Shown here in pieces: positions 34,651 through 43,652 of a DNA stretch of 64,000 nucleotides (its first letter is position 1; each line of letters starts with the position of its first letter). The stretch is from the NCBI RefSeq assembly GCF_002154225.1, contig NZ_MTSE01000002.1, positions 434,001-498,000 on the forward strand, in the 5' to 3' direction. The position numbers and the translations under genes were made by a program. The notes under the pieces were generated by a model. It searched no databases and was not told where the DNA came from. It saw only the letters and a program-made list of their open reading frames with translations. This DNA comes from Hymenobacter crusticola. GTDB taxonomy: Bacteria; Bacteroidota; Bacteroidia; Cytophagales; Hymenobacteraceae.

Positions 34651-36222
34651 CTACTCGAAAGAAATCGTATTTAGAAAAAATACGTCGCGGTCTGACCCGT
34701 GTGGTACGCGAACGTGCTGGTAGCCATACGCCAAGAACCGGCTGCCATACCAAGGCAGCAATCCTTCTTGATTGGTATCCAAGGGTTTCTCTTTTGAGTC
34801 GGGTTGGGGCGATGTAGCTAGGGTCACCTTCAAATCGTTTGGCGAGGCAACTGCATGGTCGATGATCTTGTAATAAACCTCTTCGTCTTTGAGGTAGGCC
34901 ATTACAAACTTCTCGCCGCCCGCCAGCGGACGAATCCGAACAGTTTCTACCAAGTTGGATTGCCGCACGTCTTTGAGTACGAACGCATTATCCCACAGCA
35001 GCATCCCGTTGCGGTCGAAGCCGCATACGATGGCCTGCGAGGCTAGGTAGCTGTTGGCCGTGTTATTAGCCGCGTTAAGCGGATAGTAGCTAGGCACGTA
35101 ACCATTAGCGTAATATGGGCTGAAGCTCCGGGCGTAATAGTTGTTAAAAGCGCTATTGCTTTGTGAGTTAGGGAAATAAACCTCGCCGACTAGCACGTAG
35201 CCATCCTGGTAAGGCTCTAGGTCGTGCATGAGCAGGTGATAATGGTGCCGTAACTGCCGATCCGACTCCTTCATGCGCTGGCCCCGTTCGCGCATCCGGG
35301 CGGCACGGGCAGGCTGCATAAAATCAAAGAAGTGCTTAAGATTCATGAAGTCGTAGAAACGCAATGACTTACGGGAGCCCGTAGGCGTAGTGCCCGCCGA
35401 GAGGTCGGCGGCAAAAAGACCTTGCGAATAGCGGGGGTCGCGCAGTGTGTAAGTGCCAGTGAGCAAGTTGGCCGCGCTGTCGCCCGGGCTGATTTGGGCC
35501 GTAATAAGGCCCCGCTCACTTTCAGCCTGCACAAATTCTGACTTCAGGAGCGTCCCGTCGGCGGCTAGCTGTTTCACCTGCAAGCGCGTTTTCTGCCCGT
35601 TCGATTGGCTCATCACGAACTTGGCTCGCTTCGTTACGGAGTCGGCTAGGAAGGTGAACTGCGTTGGCAACGTCTCGTACACGGCGGGCAAAAACTGGTG
35701 CGTACCGACCCGCAAGTTGAGCAGCATTACGGTGAGGTGGTTTTCCACCATCGTCGTCACAAACAGATTGCCGCCCAGCGCCTTGGCTTCATAAATCGTG
35801 CGGCTGATTTTTGTTTCAAAAGCCCCGGAGTGCAGCAAACCATCATGGGCATCGAGGCTAGCTACCCAAAGATGATCGGGCGTGTATTCTGATTGGAACA
35901 GCGCATATACCATGGAGCCTTCCGTGCAAAGCTGTACCACCTCGTACTCGGGCGCTACTTCCAACGGCAGCGACCATACGGTCCGCAACTTGCTGTCGAA
36001 TTTCTGAAAGCTAATCTGGCGGCGCATGGTGCCCGACTTTTCGTCGTTTACCAGCAGTACTACGCTGCTGTCTTCGGCTAGCGTCTGCACGTACACGTCG
36101 CTGGCGTAGGCTGGCAACGGTAATTCAACGCGGTTGGGTTGGGTGGGAGGGGCTTGGGCTAGGCTCCAGGCTGGCAAACCAGCCAGTAGGAGCATAAGCA
36201 CGCGGAGTAGTGGGTGTTTCAT
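34651..36222 (-). CDS. Secreted protein of unknown function
   Basis: A 523-residue protein with a clear signal peptide (MKHPLLRVLMLLLAGLPAWSLAQ). The body is beta-rich, with propeller-like sets of hydrophobic strands and glycine turns (for example VYVQTLAEDSSVVLLVND, HLWVASLDAHDGLLHSGAF). A helical, basic segment lies near residues 290-330 (MQPARAARMRERGQRMKESDRQLRHHY). Asn/Tyr-rich loops (SNSAFNNYYARSFSPYYANGY) follow. No named domain is recognised. Together with the following DUF4252 gene it may form a two-gene envelope unit. Confidence 0.75.
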   Translation of the reverse strand: MKHPLLRVLMLLLAGLPAWSLAQAPPTQPNRVELPLPAYASDVYVQTLAEDSSVVLLVNDEKSGTMRRQISFQKFDSKLRTVWSLPLEVAPEYEVVQLCTEGSMVYALFQSEYTPDHLWVASLDAHDGLLHSGAFETKISRTIYEAKALGGNLFVTTMVENHLTVMLLNLRVGTHQFLPAVYETLPTQFTFLADSVTKRAKFVMSQSNGQKTRLQVKQLAADGTLLKSEFVQAESERGLITAQISPGDSAANLLTGTYTLRDPRYSQGLFAADLSAGTTPTGSRKSLRFYDFMNLKHFFDFMQPARAARMRERGQRMKESDRQLRHHYHLLMHDLEPYQDGYVLVGEVYFPNSQSNSAFNNYYARSFSPYYANGYVPSYYPLNAANNTANSYLASQAIVCGFDRNGMLLWDNAFVLKDVRQSNLVETVRIRPLAGGEKFVMAYLKDEEVYYKIIDHAVASPNDLKVTLATSPQPDSKEKPLDTNQEGLLPWYGSRFLAYGYQHVRVPHGSDRDVFFLNTISFE

Positions 36223-36407
36223 AGCGGCAGGAGTACAGTGCTGCCTTTGCGAGGCGTTTGTTACCTAAGTAAGATACGAGGAAGCAGCGGCAAAGTCACG
36301 TTCTATTTCGCCAATAGGTACGTGTTTTTTGGTGCGGTTTTGCTTCGTAACAACACGTAAACTGTGGCACAATGTTCACTGCTTTGCTACGATCATGGTC
36401 AAACAAA

Positions 36408-36449
36408 AAAGCTAGGTTCCGGCTGCTTAAGCGACCGAAACCTAGCTTT
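36408..36449 (-). terminator. Terminator after the EVE gene
   Basis: 15-bp arms with one mismatch (36408-36422 and 36435-36449) containing AAAGCTAGGTT. On the minus strand it is followed by TTTTTT, 26 bases past the EVE stop. Confidence 0.7.
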
Positions 36450-36475
36450 CGCTAAGGTGGTAACTTGCCCTAGTG

Positions 36476-36880
36476 CTAACTGCCCAGCTCTAGCACCACG
36501 TCGAACTCGGCGGGCTGCAAGGGCATCACCGACAAGCGTGACTGCCGCAAGAGGCCAATTTGACCTAGGCGCTCATCTTGCTTGATTTGGGCCAGGGAAA
36601 CAGGGCGAGACAACGCATGGTGCGGCGTGAGTTCCACGGCCACCCAACCACTGCCAGCCTCCGCCGTTGAGTCGGGGGCGGCGACGCGGCTCACTGCGGC
36701 AATGCCCACTACCGTTTTATCGGTGACGCTGTGGTAGAAGAGCACGAAGTCGCCGGGCTGCATCTGTTGCAGGTAGTTACGCGCCTGAAAGTTGCGGACG
36801 CCCGTCCACTCTGTGCGGCCTTCAGTGGTAAAATCGGTCCAGGAATATTTGACGGGTTCTGATTTAACGAGCCAGTAGTT
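36476..36880 (-). CDS. EVE domain protein (thymocyte nuclear protein 1-like)
   Basis: 134 residues from MNYWLVKSEP at 36880; the frame has four more codons upstream (MRRM) that are likely not used. The whole protein is one EVE/PUA-like domain. It has the diagnostic opening NYWLVKSEPVKYSWTDF, then TEWTGVRNFQARNYLQQMQPGDFVLFYHS (in pieces), VGIAAVSRVAAPDS and WVAVELTPHHALSRPVSL. EVE domains are thought to bind modified cytosine or other modified bases. It is a lone gene with its own terminator. Confidence 0.9.
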   Translation of the reverse strand, partial: NYWLVKSEPVKYSWTDFTTEGRTEWTGVRNFQARNYLQQMQPGDFVLFYHSVTDKTVVGIAAVSRVAAPDSTAEAGSGWVAVELTPHHALSRPVSLAQIKQDERLGQIGLLRQSRLSVMPLQPAEFDVVLELGS

Positions 36881-36995
36881 CATACGGCGCAAGCAATTAA
36901 AATGGAGAAGCAGCAGACCTAGGTAGCGCGGCGGTCAGCCGGGCGCATAGTCTATCAAACAGGCAAACTTCTCAACTTTTCGTCGAATACTTCTT

Positions 36996-37403
36996 CTAAA
37001 GAAGCTGCACTTTGAGGATGCTGTTCGTCAACTCTATGACTTTCAGCTTATAATCGCCGGCGCCATATTGCGCGGAAAAATGTCCGTGGATAATAGCAGC
37101 TTCTTCCCATGTCCAGGTTCCTACCTCTGACGGGATAGAACCCCCATCGTTAGGAGCCGGATTGTAGTGAACTAAGCGTCCATCCGCATGGAAAAGGTAC
37201 CCTGTGCGGGGCCACGAAGGCGGAAATGCGTAGCTTTCAGGACGATAAACTTGGATGAAGCTGTTGGCTGACTCTTCTTCGTGCGACCGGAGCCACGTGC
37301 GGTCAGCTAGCTTTGCCGACGTTGGAGCCACATCAGCGTCTGGCTTGCAAGAAGTTAGTTGAACTAATAAGAATACAGCGAAATGTAATCTGAGAAGCCG
37401 CAT
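36996..37403 (-). CDS. Small lipoprotein, paralogue of the next gene
   Basis: 135 residues from the ATG at 37403, giving MRLLRLHFAVFLLVQLTSCKP with a lipobox Cys at 19; the frame continues 19 codons upstream without support. The mature part shares the order of motifs with the 37464-37856 protein: RTWLRSHEEE, YRPESYAFPPSWPRTGY, GTWTWEE and a final ILKVQLL. This suggests a lipocalin-like fold (the GxW-type strand is GTWTW). Function unknown. Probably arose by tandem duplication. Confidence 0.75.
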   Translation of the reverse strand: MRLLRLHFAVFLLVQLTSCKPDADVAPTSAKLADRTWLRSHEEESANSFIQVYRPESYAFPPSWPRTGYLFHADGRLVHYNPAPNDGGSIPSEVGTWTWEEAAIIHGHFSAQYGAGDYKLKVIELTNSILKVQLL

Positions 37404-37463
37404 GTAGTGTAGGGGAAGAGTTGCTGCTAAAGAGCCTCCAAGCACGTGGAGAGGTTGCAAGCC

Positions 37464-37856
37464 CTACTGCACCCGCCGCACTTTCAGCACGTTTTTTTCC
37501 AGCGACACAATTTCCAGCCGATAGTCTGGGTCGCGCTTATCGTCGAGCGTAATGTGCAGGGTATGGCTACTTTCTGGCTTCCAGGTGCCTTTGCGTCCTT
37601 CCAAGCCATCTGTGGGCGCAATGTCAAACTGGGTAAACAAGCCATTAGGGTCGAAGCTGAACCCAGTGCGGCCGCGCGACGGCGGGAAACTGTAGGTATT
37701 GGGGCGGTACACCAGCACGTCGCCTTGGTCTTCCTCCTGAGCGTGCAGCCACGTGCGGTGCAACTGCTGAAACTCCGGGGAGGAATTTGTGTTTGGTCGG
37801 CAAGTGGCGGCCACTAGCATGATACTCAGGCAGGCTAACAAAGTGAACAAGCGCAT
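37464..37856 (-). CDS. Small lipoprotein, paralogue of the previous gene
   Basis: A 130-residue protein with signal MRLFTLLACLSIMLVAATCRP and Cys at 19. The mature part aligns with its neighbour: RTWLHAQEEDQ, VYRPNTYSFPPSRGRTGF, GTWKPESS and a final VLKVRRVQ. The two genes are adjacent in the same orientation, 60 bases apart. They are diverged, so the duplication is not recent. Function unknown. Confidence 0.75.
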   Translation of the reverse strand: MRLFTLLACLSIMLVAATCRPNTNSSPEFQQLHRTWLHAQEEDQGDVLVYRPNTYSFPPSRGRTGFSFDPNGLFTQFDIAPTDGLEGRKGTWKPESSHTLHITLDDKRDPDYRLEIVSLEKNVLKVRRVQ

Positions 37857-38055
37857 AAGACTAGGAGCGAAGAAGCTAGGAGAAAGAAGTTCACAAATAG
37901 CAACAGCTTACGTACAGCTTCTACTGATACGTCGGCGGCCCAAGTTAGTCATGTAGCTGATAGGGCGCTGTAACAGTTCCCGCGTACTGTATCGTACCTT
38001 TACCTTACCACCTGGCGCCTGAGCCGCATTCCAGACGCCGTAGAACCTATTGATT

Positions 38056-39804
38056 TTGGATAACCGCGCCCTGATCCGCGCCTTCCGCTTGGCGGCTTCG
38101 TTGCTGGAGCTGCACGACGAAAACCCGTTTAAGATTCGGGCTTATGAAGGCACCGCTGCCGCCCTCGAGCGGCTTGAGTTTCCCGTGGCCGAAATAGAGC
38201 GCACCGGCCTGCCCGATCGCACGGGCCTAAGCAAAACTGCCGCCGCCCGCGTTGCCGAACTTCTCGATACTGGTAGCTTCGACGAACTGACCCGCCTCCT
38301 TAGCATCACACCGCCCGGCGTGGTAGAAATGCTGAACATCAAAGGCATTGGGCCCAAGAAAATTAGAGCCCTGTGGCGGGAGCTAGGTATTGAAAGCCCC
38401 GATGCCCTGCGCGACGCCGCCGAGCAAGACCGCGTAAGCAAGCTCAAGGGGTTTGGCAAAAAGACCCAAGACGCCATCTTGCAAGCCCTGGAGTTTAGCC
38501 AGGAGAGCCGCGGCAAGCTGCTGTACCCGCAAGCCGAAGAGCTAGGCAATGACTTAGCTGCCCGTTTGCAGGAAACGCTCTTCACCGACCAAGTAGCTGT
38601 AGTTGGGGAAGTGCGGCGCCGGCTAGAAGTAATCGAAACGGTGTGCCTGGTAGCGGCTACGTCGCAGCCCTGGAAAGCACAAGAGATGCTCAACGGCCTC
38701 GATGGCCTTACCGCTGATCCTACGCGTTCGGGGCCCTTTGCGTGGCGTGGCGCGGCTACGGCCTCGGGTGTGAAAGTGGAAGTGTACTTGGTGAAGAAGG
38801 AAGACTACACCAACCAGCTATTCCTACTTACCGGCGCCGAAGCGCACCTAACTGAGCTGATTCCGGATGCGTTACCCGGCCAACCTAGCTCCTTGCGCCA
38901 AGTGGTGAAGCGTGAACAGTTTTACCAGGAAACGGCCATTTACCAGAAAGCTGGTCTGCAATACGTAGAGCCCGAGTTGCGCGAAGGCCTAGGAGAAATA
39001 GTGCTGGCGAAAGCCCAAAAGCTACCGAAGCTACTCGAAGACAGCGACCTGCGCGGCTCCCTGCACAACCACAGTACCTACTCCGACGGCTCGCACACGC
39101 TACGTCAGATGGCCGAGTTTCTGCGCGACAACGGCTATGAGTACCTAGGTATCTGCGACCACTCGCAGGCCGCGCACTATGCCAACGGCCTAAACCCCGA
39201 CCGCGTGCGTCAGCAACAGCGCGAAATCGAGCAACTCAACCAAGAACTTGCTCCTTTCCGCATCTTCAAAGGCATCGAGAGCGACATTCTCGGCGACGGC
39301 GCCCTCGACTACGCCCCCGACGTGCTAGCTTCCTTCGACTTCATTGTGGCCTCGGTGCACAGCAACTTGAAGATGGACGAGCAGCGCGCCACCAACCGGT
39401 TGCTGCGCGCCATCGAAAACCCTTATACCACCATGCTAGGCCACCCTACCGGCCGTTTGCTATTGCGGCGCGAAGGGTATCCTATTAATTACAAGGCTGT
39501 TATCGATGCTTGCGCCCAGCATAATGTAATCATTGAAATTAATGCGAACCCATGGCGCCTCGACCTCGACTGGCGCTGGGTCCGGTATGCCCTGGATCAG
39601 GGGGTGAAGCTGAGCATCAACCCCGATGCGCACCATACCAACGGCTACGCCGATATGCGCTACGGCGTAATGATGGGGCGAAAAGGAGGACTCACGAAGG
39701 AAATGACCTTCAACGCCTTATCTGGCGACGAAATGGCAACCTACTTTGCCGAGCGCAAAGCCAACATCAAGCCGGCCGAAGCCTTCAAGACGACGCTATT
39801 CTAA
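38056..39804 (+). CDS. polX: PolX-like protein (HhH plus PHP) with a degenerate polymerase site
   Basis: 582 residues. The start is a TTG (38056, MDNRALIRAF); TTG at 38050 is the only other in-frame choice before a stop, and there is no ATG. Order: N-terminal helix-hairpin-helix/8-kDa region (1-130, INIKGIGPKKI-like GIGPKK at about 98-102 and LKGFGKKTQDA), then polymerase palm (150-320), then the PHP domain (330-582) with LHNHSTYSDG (residues 336-345), ICDHSQ and later HPTGR, INANPWR and INPDAH. In active PolX the palm has GSxRR and GDxD. Here these read GEVRR (184-188) and ETVC (194-197), and the third Asp is Glu (VEVYLV). The polymerase is therefore probably dead while the PHP phosphoesterase looks intact. 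Confidence 0.85.
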   Translation: MDNRALIRAFRLAASLLELHDENPFKIRAYEGTAAALERLEFPVAEIERTGLPDRTGLSKTAAARVAELLDTGSFDELTRLLSITPPGVVEMLNIKGIGPKKIRALWRELGIESPDALRDAAEQDRVSKLKGFGKKTQDAILQALEFSQESRGKLLYPQAEELGNDLAARLQETLFTDQVAVVGEVRRRLEVIETVCLVAATSQPWKAQEMLNGLDGLTADPTRSGPFAWRGAATASGVKVEVYLVKKEDYTNQLFLLTGAEAHLTELIPDALPGQPSSLRQVVKREQFYQETAIYQKAGLQYVEPELREGLGEIVLAKAQKLPKLLEDSDLRGSLHNHSTYSDGSHTLRQMAEFLRDNGYEYLGICDHSQAAHYANGLNPDRVRQQQREIEQLNQELAPFRIFKGIESDILGDGALDYAPDVLASFDFIVASVHSNLKMDEQRATNRLLRAIENPYTTMLGHPTGRLLLRREGYPINYKAVIDACAQHNVIIEINANPWRLDLDWRWVRYALDQGVKLSINPDAHHTNGYADMRYGVMMGRKGGLTKEMTFNALSGDEMATYFAERKANIKPAEAFKTTLF

Positions 39805-39978
39805 AAAGCTAGGTAGCAGGCAAGCAACGCCACCGGCTTATTACCGACTTTGCCTGTTGCTGGCGCTGCTACCTAGCCTAGGCAATACAACCTTTGTGCT
39901 GTTGAAATAGAGTAGAAGGGGATTCTGTTCTACAAGGCGCTATAAATCGATTGCCGTGTTACATCCTATCAAGCCTCT

Positions 39979-41049
39979 ATGAAAATCCTGGTTCTGCGCT
40001 TTTCTTCCATCGGCGATATTGTGCTGACCACCCCCGTAATCCGGGGGCTGAAGCAGCAAGTGCCCGGCGCGCAGGTACACTACTGTACAAAACCCGCGTA
40101 CCGCAGCATTATCGAGTCAAATCCTTACGTGGATAAGGCGCATTACCTCACTGGTACCCTCGGGGAGCTGGTCAAGGAGTTGCAGGCCGAGCGCTTCGAC
40201 TTCGTAGTCGATTTGCACAACAATCTGCGCACGGCCATGATCAAGCTGCGGCTAGGAGTACACGCTTCCAGCTTCGATAAGTTGAACTTGCAAAAGTGGC
40301 TGCTAGTGCGCTTCAAGATCAACACGCTGCCGCACGTGCACATCGTTGATCGGTACCTAGCGGCCGCCGCACCGCTCGGCGTGCGCAACGATGGCAAAGG
40401 GCTCGATTACTTTATTCCAACCCAGGACGAGGTCGACCTAGAGGTATTGCCGGCCGATTTCCAGCGCGGCTACGTGGCGTTTGCCATCGGCGCGCAGCAC
40501 GCCACCAAGCGGCTGCCCGTAGAGCGTATTATCGAGCTGTGTGGTTTGCTACGGCGCCCCGTCGTGTTGCTGGGCGGCCCCGAAGATGAAAGTACCGGCC
40601 ACGTCATTGAGCTGCATTTTGAGCAGCAGCGTCAGCAGGCAAAAACGGATAGCCTAGTCGTGCGAAGCGTGCCTGATAGTCCCTATTACTTTCCCCGAAA
40701 TACCGACAAGCGCCCCGCGCAAACACTGATCTACAACGCCTGCGGCCATTTTTCGCTGAATCAGTCGGCGTCGCTGGTGCGGCAGGCGCAGTTTGTAGTA
40801 AGCCATGATACGGGCCTAATGCACATTGCCGCAGCGTTCAAAAAGGAAATCTTCAGCGTGTGGGGGAATACGGTGCCGGCTTTCGGCATGTATCCCTACC
40901 GCACCGAGTTTCGCATTCTGGAGCGCGAAGGGCTAAGCTGCCGGCCTTGCTCCAAAATCGGGTACGCCAAGTGCCCGCTCGGACACTTCAAGTGCATGCG
41001 CGAAATACCTTTCAACCTAGACTTGCCGCCGACCCGCGACGGGCGCTAG
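39979..41049 (+). CDS. Glycosyltransferase family 9 (heptosyltransferase-like) protein
   Basis: 356 residues. N-terminal MKILVLRFSSIGDIVLTTPVIRGLK is the classic GT9 opening (SIGDIVLTTP). VVDLHNNLRT and a C-terminal nucleotide-sugar region with FVVSHDTGLMHIAAAF and FSVWGNTVPAFGMYP follow. A late CRPCSKIGYAKCPLGHFKC Cys block matches the one in the 29073-30101 protein. It differs from that protein in length and sequence, so the two may act at separate steps of LPS core or surface-glycan assembly. The start follows a long intergenic stretch. Confidence 0.93.
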   Translation: MKILVLRFSSIGDIVLTTPVIRGLKQQVPGAQVHYCTKPAYRSIIESNPYVDKAHYLTGTLGELVKELQAERFDFVVDLHNNLRTAMIKLRLGVHASSFDKLNLQKWLLVRFKINTLPHVHIVDRYLAAAAPLGVRNDGKGLDYFIPTQDEVDLEVLPADFQRGYVAFAIGAQHATKRLPVERIIELCGLLRRPVVLLGGPEDESTGHVIELHFEQQRQQAKTDSLVVRSVPDSPYYFPRNTDKRPAQTLIYNACGHFSLNQSASLVRQAQFVVSHDTGLMHIAAAFKKEIFSVWGNTVPAFGMYPYRTEFRILEREGLSCRPCSKIGYAKCPLGHFKCMREIPFNLDLPPTRDGR

Positions 41050-41123
41050 AGCAACGCAAAAGCGAATATGGCTGCGGATGTGTAGCTTGGGGCATACTAG
41101 TAGCTATCTATCCCCAAAATCTC

Positions 41124-41573
41124 ATGGAAACGCCGCCTCTCGTTCCTGCTCGTGTTGTGGTAAAAGTTGGTCCGGAAGCCTTACTGGCGGAAGTGCAGGC
41201 TGGCCGCCACACGTTCTTTCTGGATGAGCCTGTTGCCGTTGGTGGGCAAGACCTAGGTCCTACTCCCTACGATATGCTGCTCTCAGCCCTTGGCGCCTGC
41301 ACAGCCATCACCCTGCGCTTGTACGCCACGCAGAAAAAATGGCCCTTAGAAGGCATCGAAGTGCAGCTGAGCCATCAGCGTGTCCACCGCAAAGACTGTG
41401 AACAATGCGAGGCTTCGGGTGAAATGCTAGAGGAAGTGTCCAAGGAACTGCGCCTGCTAGGTCCGCTCACCCCCGAGCAGCGCCAGCGCCTTCATCTTAT
41501 TTCTGAAAAGTGTCCGGTGCAGAAAACACTCACGAGTGGCGCTATGCGCATCATCACAACACTGGCTGAGTAA
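41124..41573 (+). CDS. OsmC/Ohr family protein
   Basis: 149 residues from the ATG at 41124. The OsmC fold carries both redox cysteines: [12 protein letters not shown] (residues about 53-64) and [10 protein letters not shown] near the end. The opening hydrophobic strands and [15 protein letters not shown] are typical of OsmC/YhfA. Such proteins reduce organic hydroperoxides or otherwise act in stress response. It lies 74 bases after the GT9 gene and just before the UBP zinc-finger gene, all reading plus, so the three may share a transcript. Confidence 0.9.
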   Translation: METPPLVPARVVVKVGPEALLAEVQAGRHTFFLDEPVAVGGQDLGPTPYDMLLSALGACTAITLRLYATQKKWPLEGIEVQLSHQRVHRKDCEQCEASGEMLEEVSKELRLLGPLTPEQRQRLHLISEKCPVQKTLTSGAMRIITTLAE

Positions 41574-41614
41574 TATCAATTCTTTGCTATACTAACCCGT
41601 CAAAAGCAACTTCT

Positions 41615-41881
41615 ATGGCTCTTTGCGCGCACCTTCAAGCTATCGAGACGATTATTCCCACGCCATCCGAGCACGTCTGCCCCGAGTGCGTGGCTATGGG
41701 CGACACCTGGGTGCACCTGCGCGTGTGCCAGACTTGCGGCCACGTCGGTTGCTGCGACTCGTCCAAGAATAAGCACGCTACCCAGCACTTTCGCGCCACT
41801 GAGCATCCCGTGGTGTCGTCGGGCGAAACGGGTGAGCAGTGGGTGTGGTGCTACGCCGATAGTCAAATGGCGGAGTATTAG
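41615..41881 (+). CDS. UBP-type zinc finger protein
   Basis: 88 residues forming a single ZnF-UBP domain: CAHL, CPECVAMGDTWVHLRVC, TCGHVGCCDSSKNKHATQHF and HPVVSSGETGEQWVWCYAD give the Cys/His zinc ligands and the W-W pocket of the fold. In eukaryotes this domain binds the C terminus of ubiquitin. Bacteria lack ubiquitin, so its partner here is unknown. It follows OsmC by 41 bases. Its stop overlaps the converging lipoprotein gene by 4 bases. Confidence 0.88.
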   Translation: MALCAHLQAIETIIPTPSEHVCPECVAMGDTWVHLRVCQTCGHVGCCDSSKNKHATQHFRATEHPVVSSGETGEQWVWCYADSQMAEY

Positions 41882-42243
41882 AAGGAGAAGCTAGCTTCTC
41901 CTATGCGGCGTAGGAATGTTGTGAAGGTTGAATGATTAAGAGGGCCGCTCATTGATTGCTGCACAGCAAGGTCACCCAAGTCCGCAGGTCGGTCTTGCCT
42001 GCGGTTTATGCAATAGAAGCCAGCTTTTGCTTCGACGAAAACAAACTTCTCTGTATAACCTGCTTTGTATACGTTGCTAACTCTCTCCGCATCAAGACCC
42101 CCTGATAAGCGATAAAATAGAGTTTCGTAAGAACCCACCGGGTCTTGAGCTAGGTAGTAAGGACCAACAAGGTGACGTTCATGCAGATCTAGATCAATGC
42201 AAGCTGAAAGAAGAAGTGAGAATAAGATAAGAGAGAACCGCAT
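41878..42243 (-). CDS. Small lipoprotein of unknown function
   Basis: 121 residues from the ATG at 42243, which gives MRFSLILFSLLLSACID with lipobox Cys at 15. The frame runs 18 codons further upstream across the interval behind serS, where it looks non-coding. The body has RHLVGPYYLAQDP, LFYRLSGGLDAERVSNVY and INRRQDRPADLG; no family is recognised. The gene converges with the zinc-finger gene. Confidence 0.65.
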   Translation of the reverse strand: MRFSLILFSLLLSACIDLDLHERHLVGPYYLAQDPVGSYETLFYRLSGGLDAERVSNVYKAGYTEKFVFVEAKAGFYCINRRQDRPADLGDLAVQQSMSGPLNHSTFTTFLRRIGEASFSF

Positions 42244-42318
42244 GCTGAATCGATGGAGATAGTAGCGTTTGTGTTGTGCAGTGCAAATTTCCTGCACTTA
42301 AAGAGTTGGTATCAGCTA

Positions 42319-42360
42319 AAAACCAAAAAGGGTCGCTACTTAGCGACCCTTTTTGGTTTT
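42319..42360 (-). terminator. Terminator after serS
   Basis: 19-bp perfect arms (42319-42337 and 42342-42360) containing AAAAAGGGTCGCT. It lies 18 bases beyond the serS stop on the minus strand. Confidence 0.85.
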
Positions 42361-42377
42361 GGAGATAAATAGAAGTG

Positions 42378-43652
42378 TTACCCAATCTTTTCGAACCCGC
42401 AGTAGCTGTGCAGCACCTGCGGTAACCGAATGCCGTCTTCGGTCTGGTTGTTTTCCAGCAGGGCGGCCACAATACGTGGCAAAGCCAGAGCCGAGCCGTT
42501 TAGCGTGTGCAGCAGTTGCGTCTTGCCGCCTTCGGCGCGGTAGCGGAGCTTGAGGCGGTTGGCTTGGTAGGTTTCGAAGTTGCTAGCCGAGCTTACTTCC
42601 AGCCAACGACCCTGAGCAGCACTCCACACCTCTAGGTCGTAAGTGAGGGCCGAGGTGAAGCTCATATCGCCGCCGCAAAGACGTAGTACGCGGTAAGGCA
42701 AGCCTAGCTTTTGCAGCAAGCTTTCAATGTGCGCCCGCATTTCCTCCAGAATGGCGTAGCTCTGCTCTGGCTGGGCAATCTGCACAATTTCCACCTTGTC
42801 GAACTGGTGCAGGCGGTTGAGGCCGCGCACGTCGGCGCCCCAGCTGCCGGCCTCGCGGCGGAAGCAAGGCGTGTAGCCCGCATTGCGGATGGGCAGCTTT
42901 TCCGTCGGGATAATCTCGTCGCGGTAGAGGTTCGTGATGGGCACCTCAGCCGTCGGAATCAGGTACAGGTTGTCCTGGGCATCGTGGTACATCTGGCCGT
43001 CTTTGTCAGGCAGCTGGCCCGTGCCGTAGCCCGAGGCTTCATTTACCAAGATAGGCGGCTGCACTTCGAAGTAGCCAGCGTTGCGCGCTTCATCGAGGAA
43101 AAAATTGATGAGAGCCCGCTGCAACCGAGCGCCTTGGCCTTTGTACACCGGGAAACCTGCGCCGGCAATTTTGTTACCTAGCTCAAAGTCGATGATGTCG
43201 TACTTCTTGATCAGCTCCCAGTGGGGGAGGGAGTGGGCGGGCAGCTCGGGTTTGGGGCCATGTTCGGCTACCACTTCATTGTCGGCGGGAGTGCGGCCAG
43301 CGGGTACGCTGCTGTGGGGCAGGTTGGGCAACTTCACCAAGGCCTGCTGCAGCGAGGCTTCTACCTGCGTAAGCTCTTCGGCAGACGTTTTGGTTTGCTG
43401 CTTCAGCGTGGCCGTGCGGGCTTTAAGCGTTTCGGCACCGGCTTTGTCGCCGCTTTTCATCAGGCCACCAATTTGGCGAGCTAGCTCATTGGCTTCGGCC
43501 TGGGCTTGGTCATGCTCCGTCTGGAGTTGCCGCCGACGCTGGTCGAGGTCGAGAATGGCGGCCACTTCCGCTTCGGCGTTGGGGTAATGTTTTTTCGCCA
43601 AACCAGCCAGTACGAGGTCAGTTTGTTCTTTTAGTACAGAAACTTGCAGCAT
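42378..43652 (-). CDS. serS: Seryl-tRNA synthetase
   Basis: 424 residues from MLQVSVLKEQTDLV at 43652; a longer frame adds 20 hydrophobic residues that are not conserved. The N-terminal antiparallel coiled coil (about 20-110, RRQLQTEHDQAQAEANELARQIGG in part) binds the long variable arm of tRNA-Ser. The class II core includes motif 2 (PCFRREAGSWGADVRGLNRLHQFDKVE) and motif 3 with LNGSALALPRIVAALLENNQ. It charges tRNA-Ser. Length and motifs are canonical. It is transcribed divergently from rho. Confidence 0.97.
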   Translation of the reverse strand: MLQVSVLKEQTDLVLAGLAKKHYPNAEAEVAAILDLDQRRRQLQTEHDQAQAEANELARQIGGLMKSGDKAGAETLKARTATLKQQTKTSAEELTQVEASLQQALVKLPNLPHSSVPAGRTPADNEVVAEHGPKPELPAHSLPHWELIKKYDIIDFELGNKIAGAGFPVYKGQGARLQRALINFFLDEARNAGYFEVQPPILVNEASGYGTGQLPDKDGQMYHDAQDNLYLIPTAEVPITNLYRDEIIPTEKLPIRNAGYTPCFRREAGSWGADVRGLNRLHQFDKVEIVQIAQPEQSYAILEEMRAHIESLLQKLGLPYRVLRLCGGDMSFTSALTYDLEVWSAAQGRWLEVSSASNFETYQANRLKLRYRAEGGKTQLLHTLNGSALALPRIVAALLENNQTEDGIRLPQVLHSYCGFEKIG

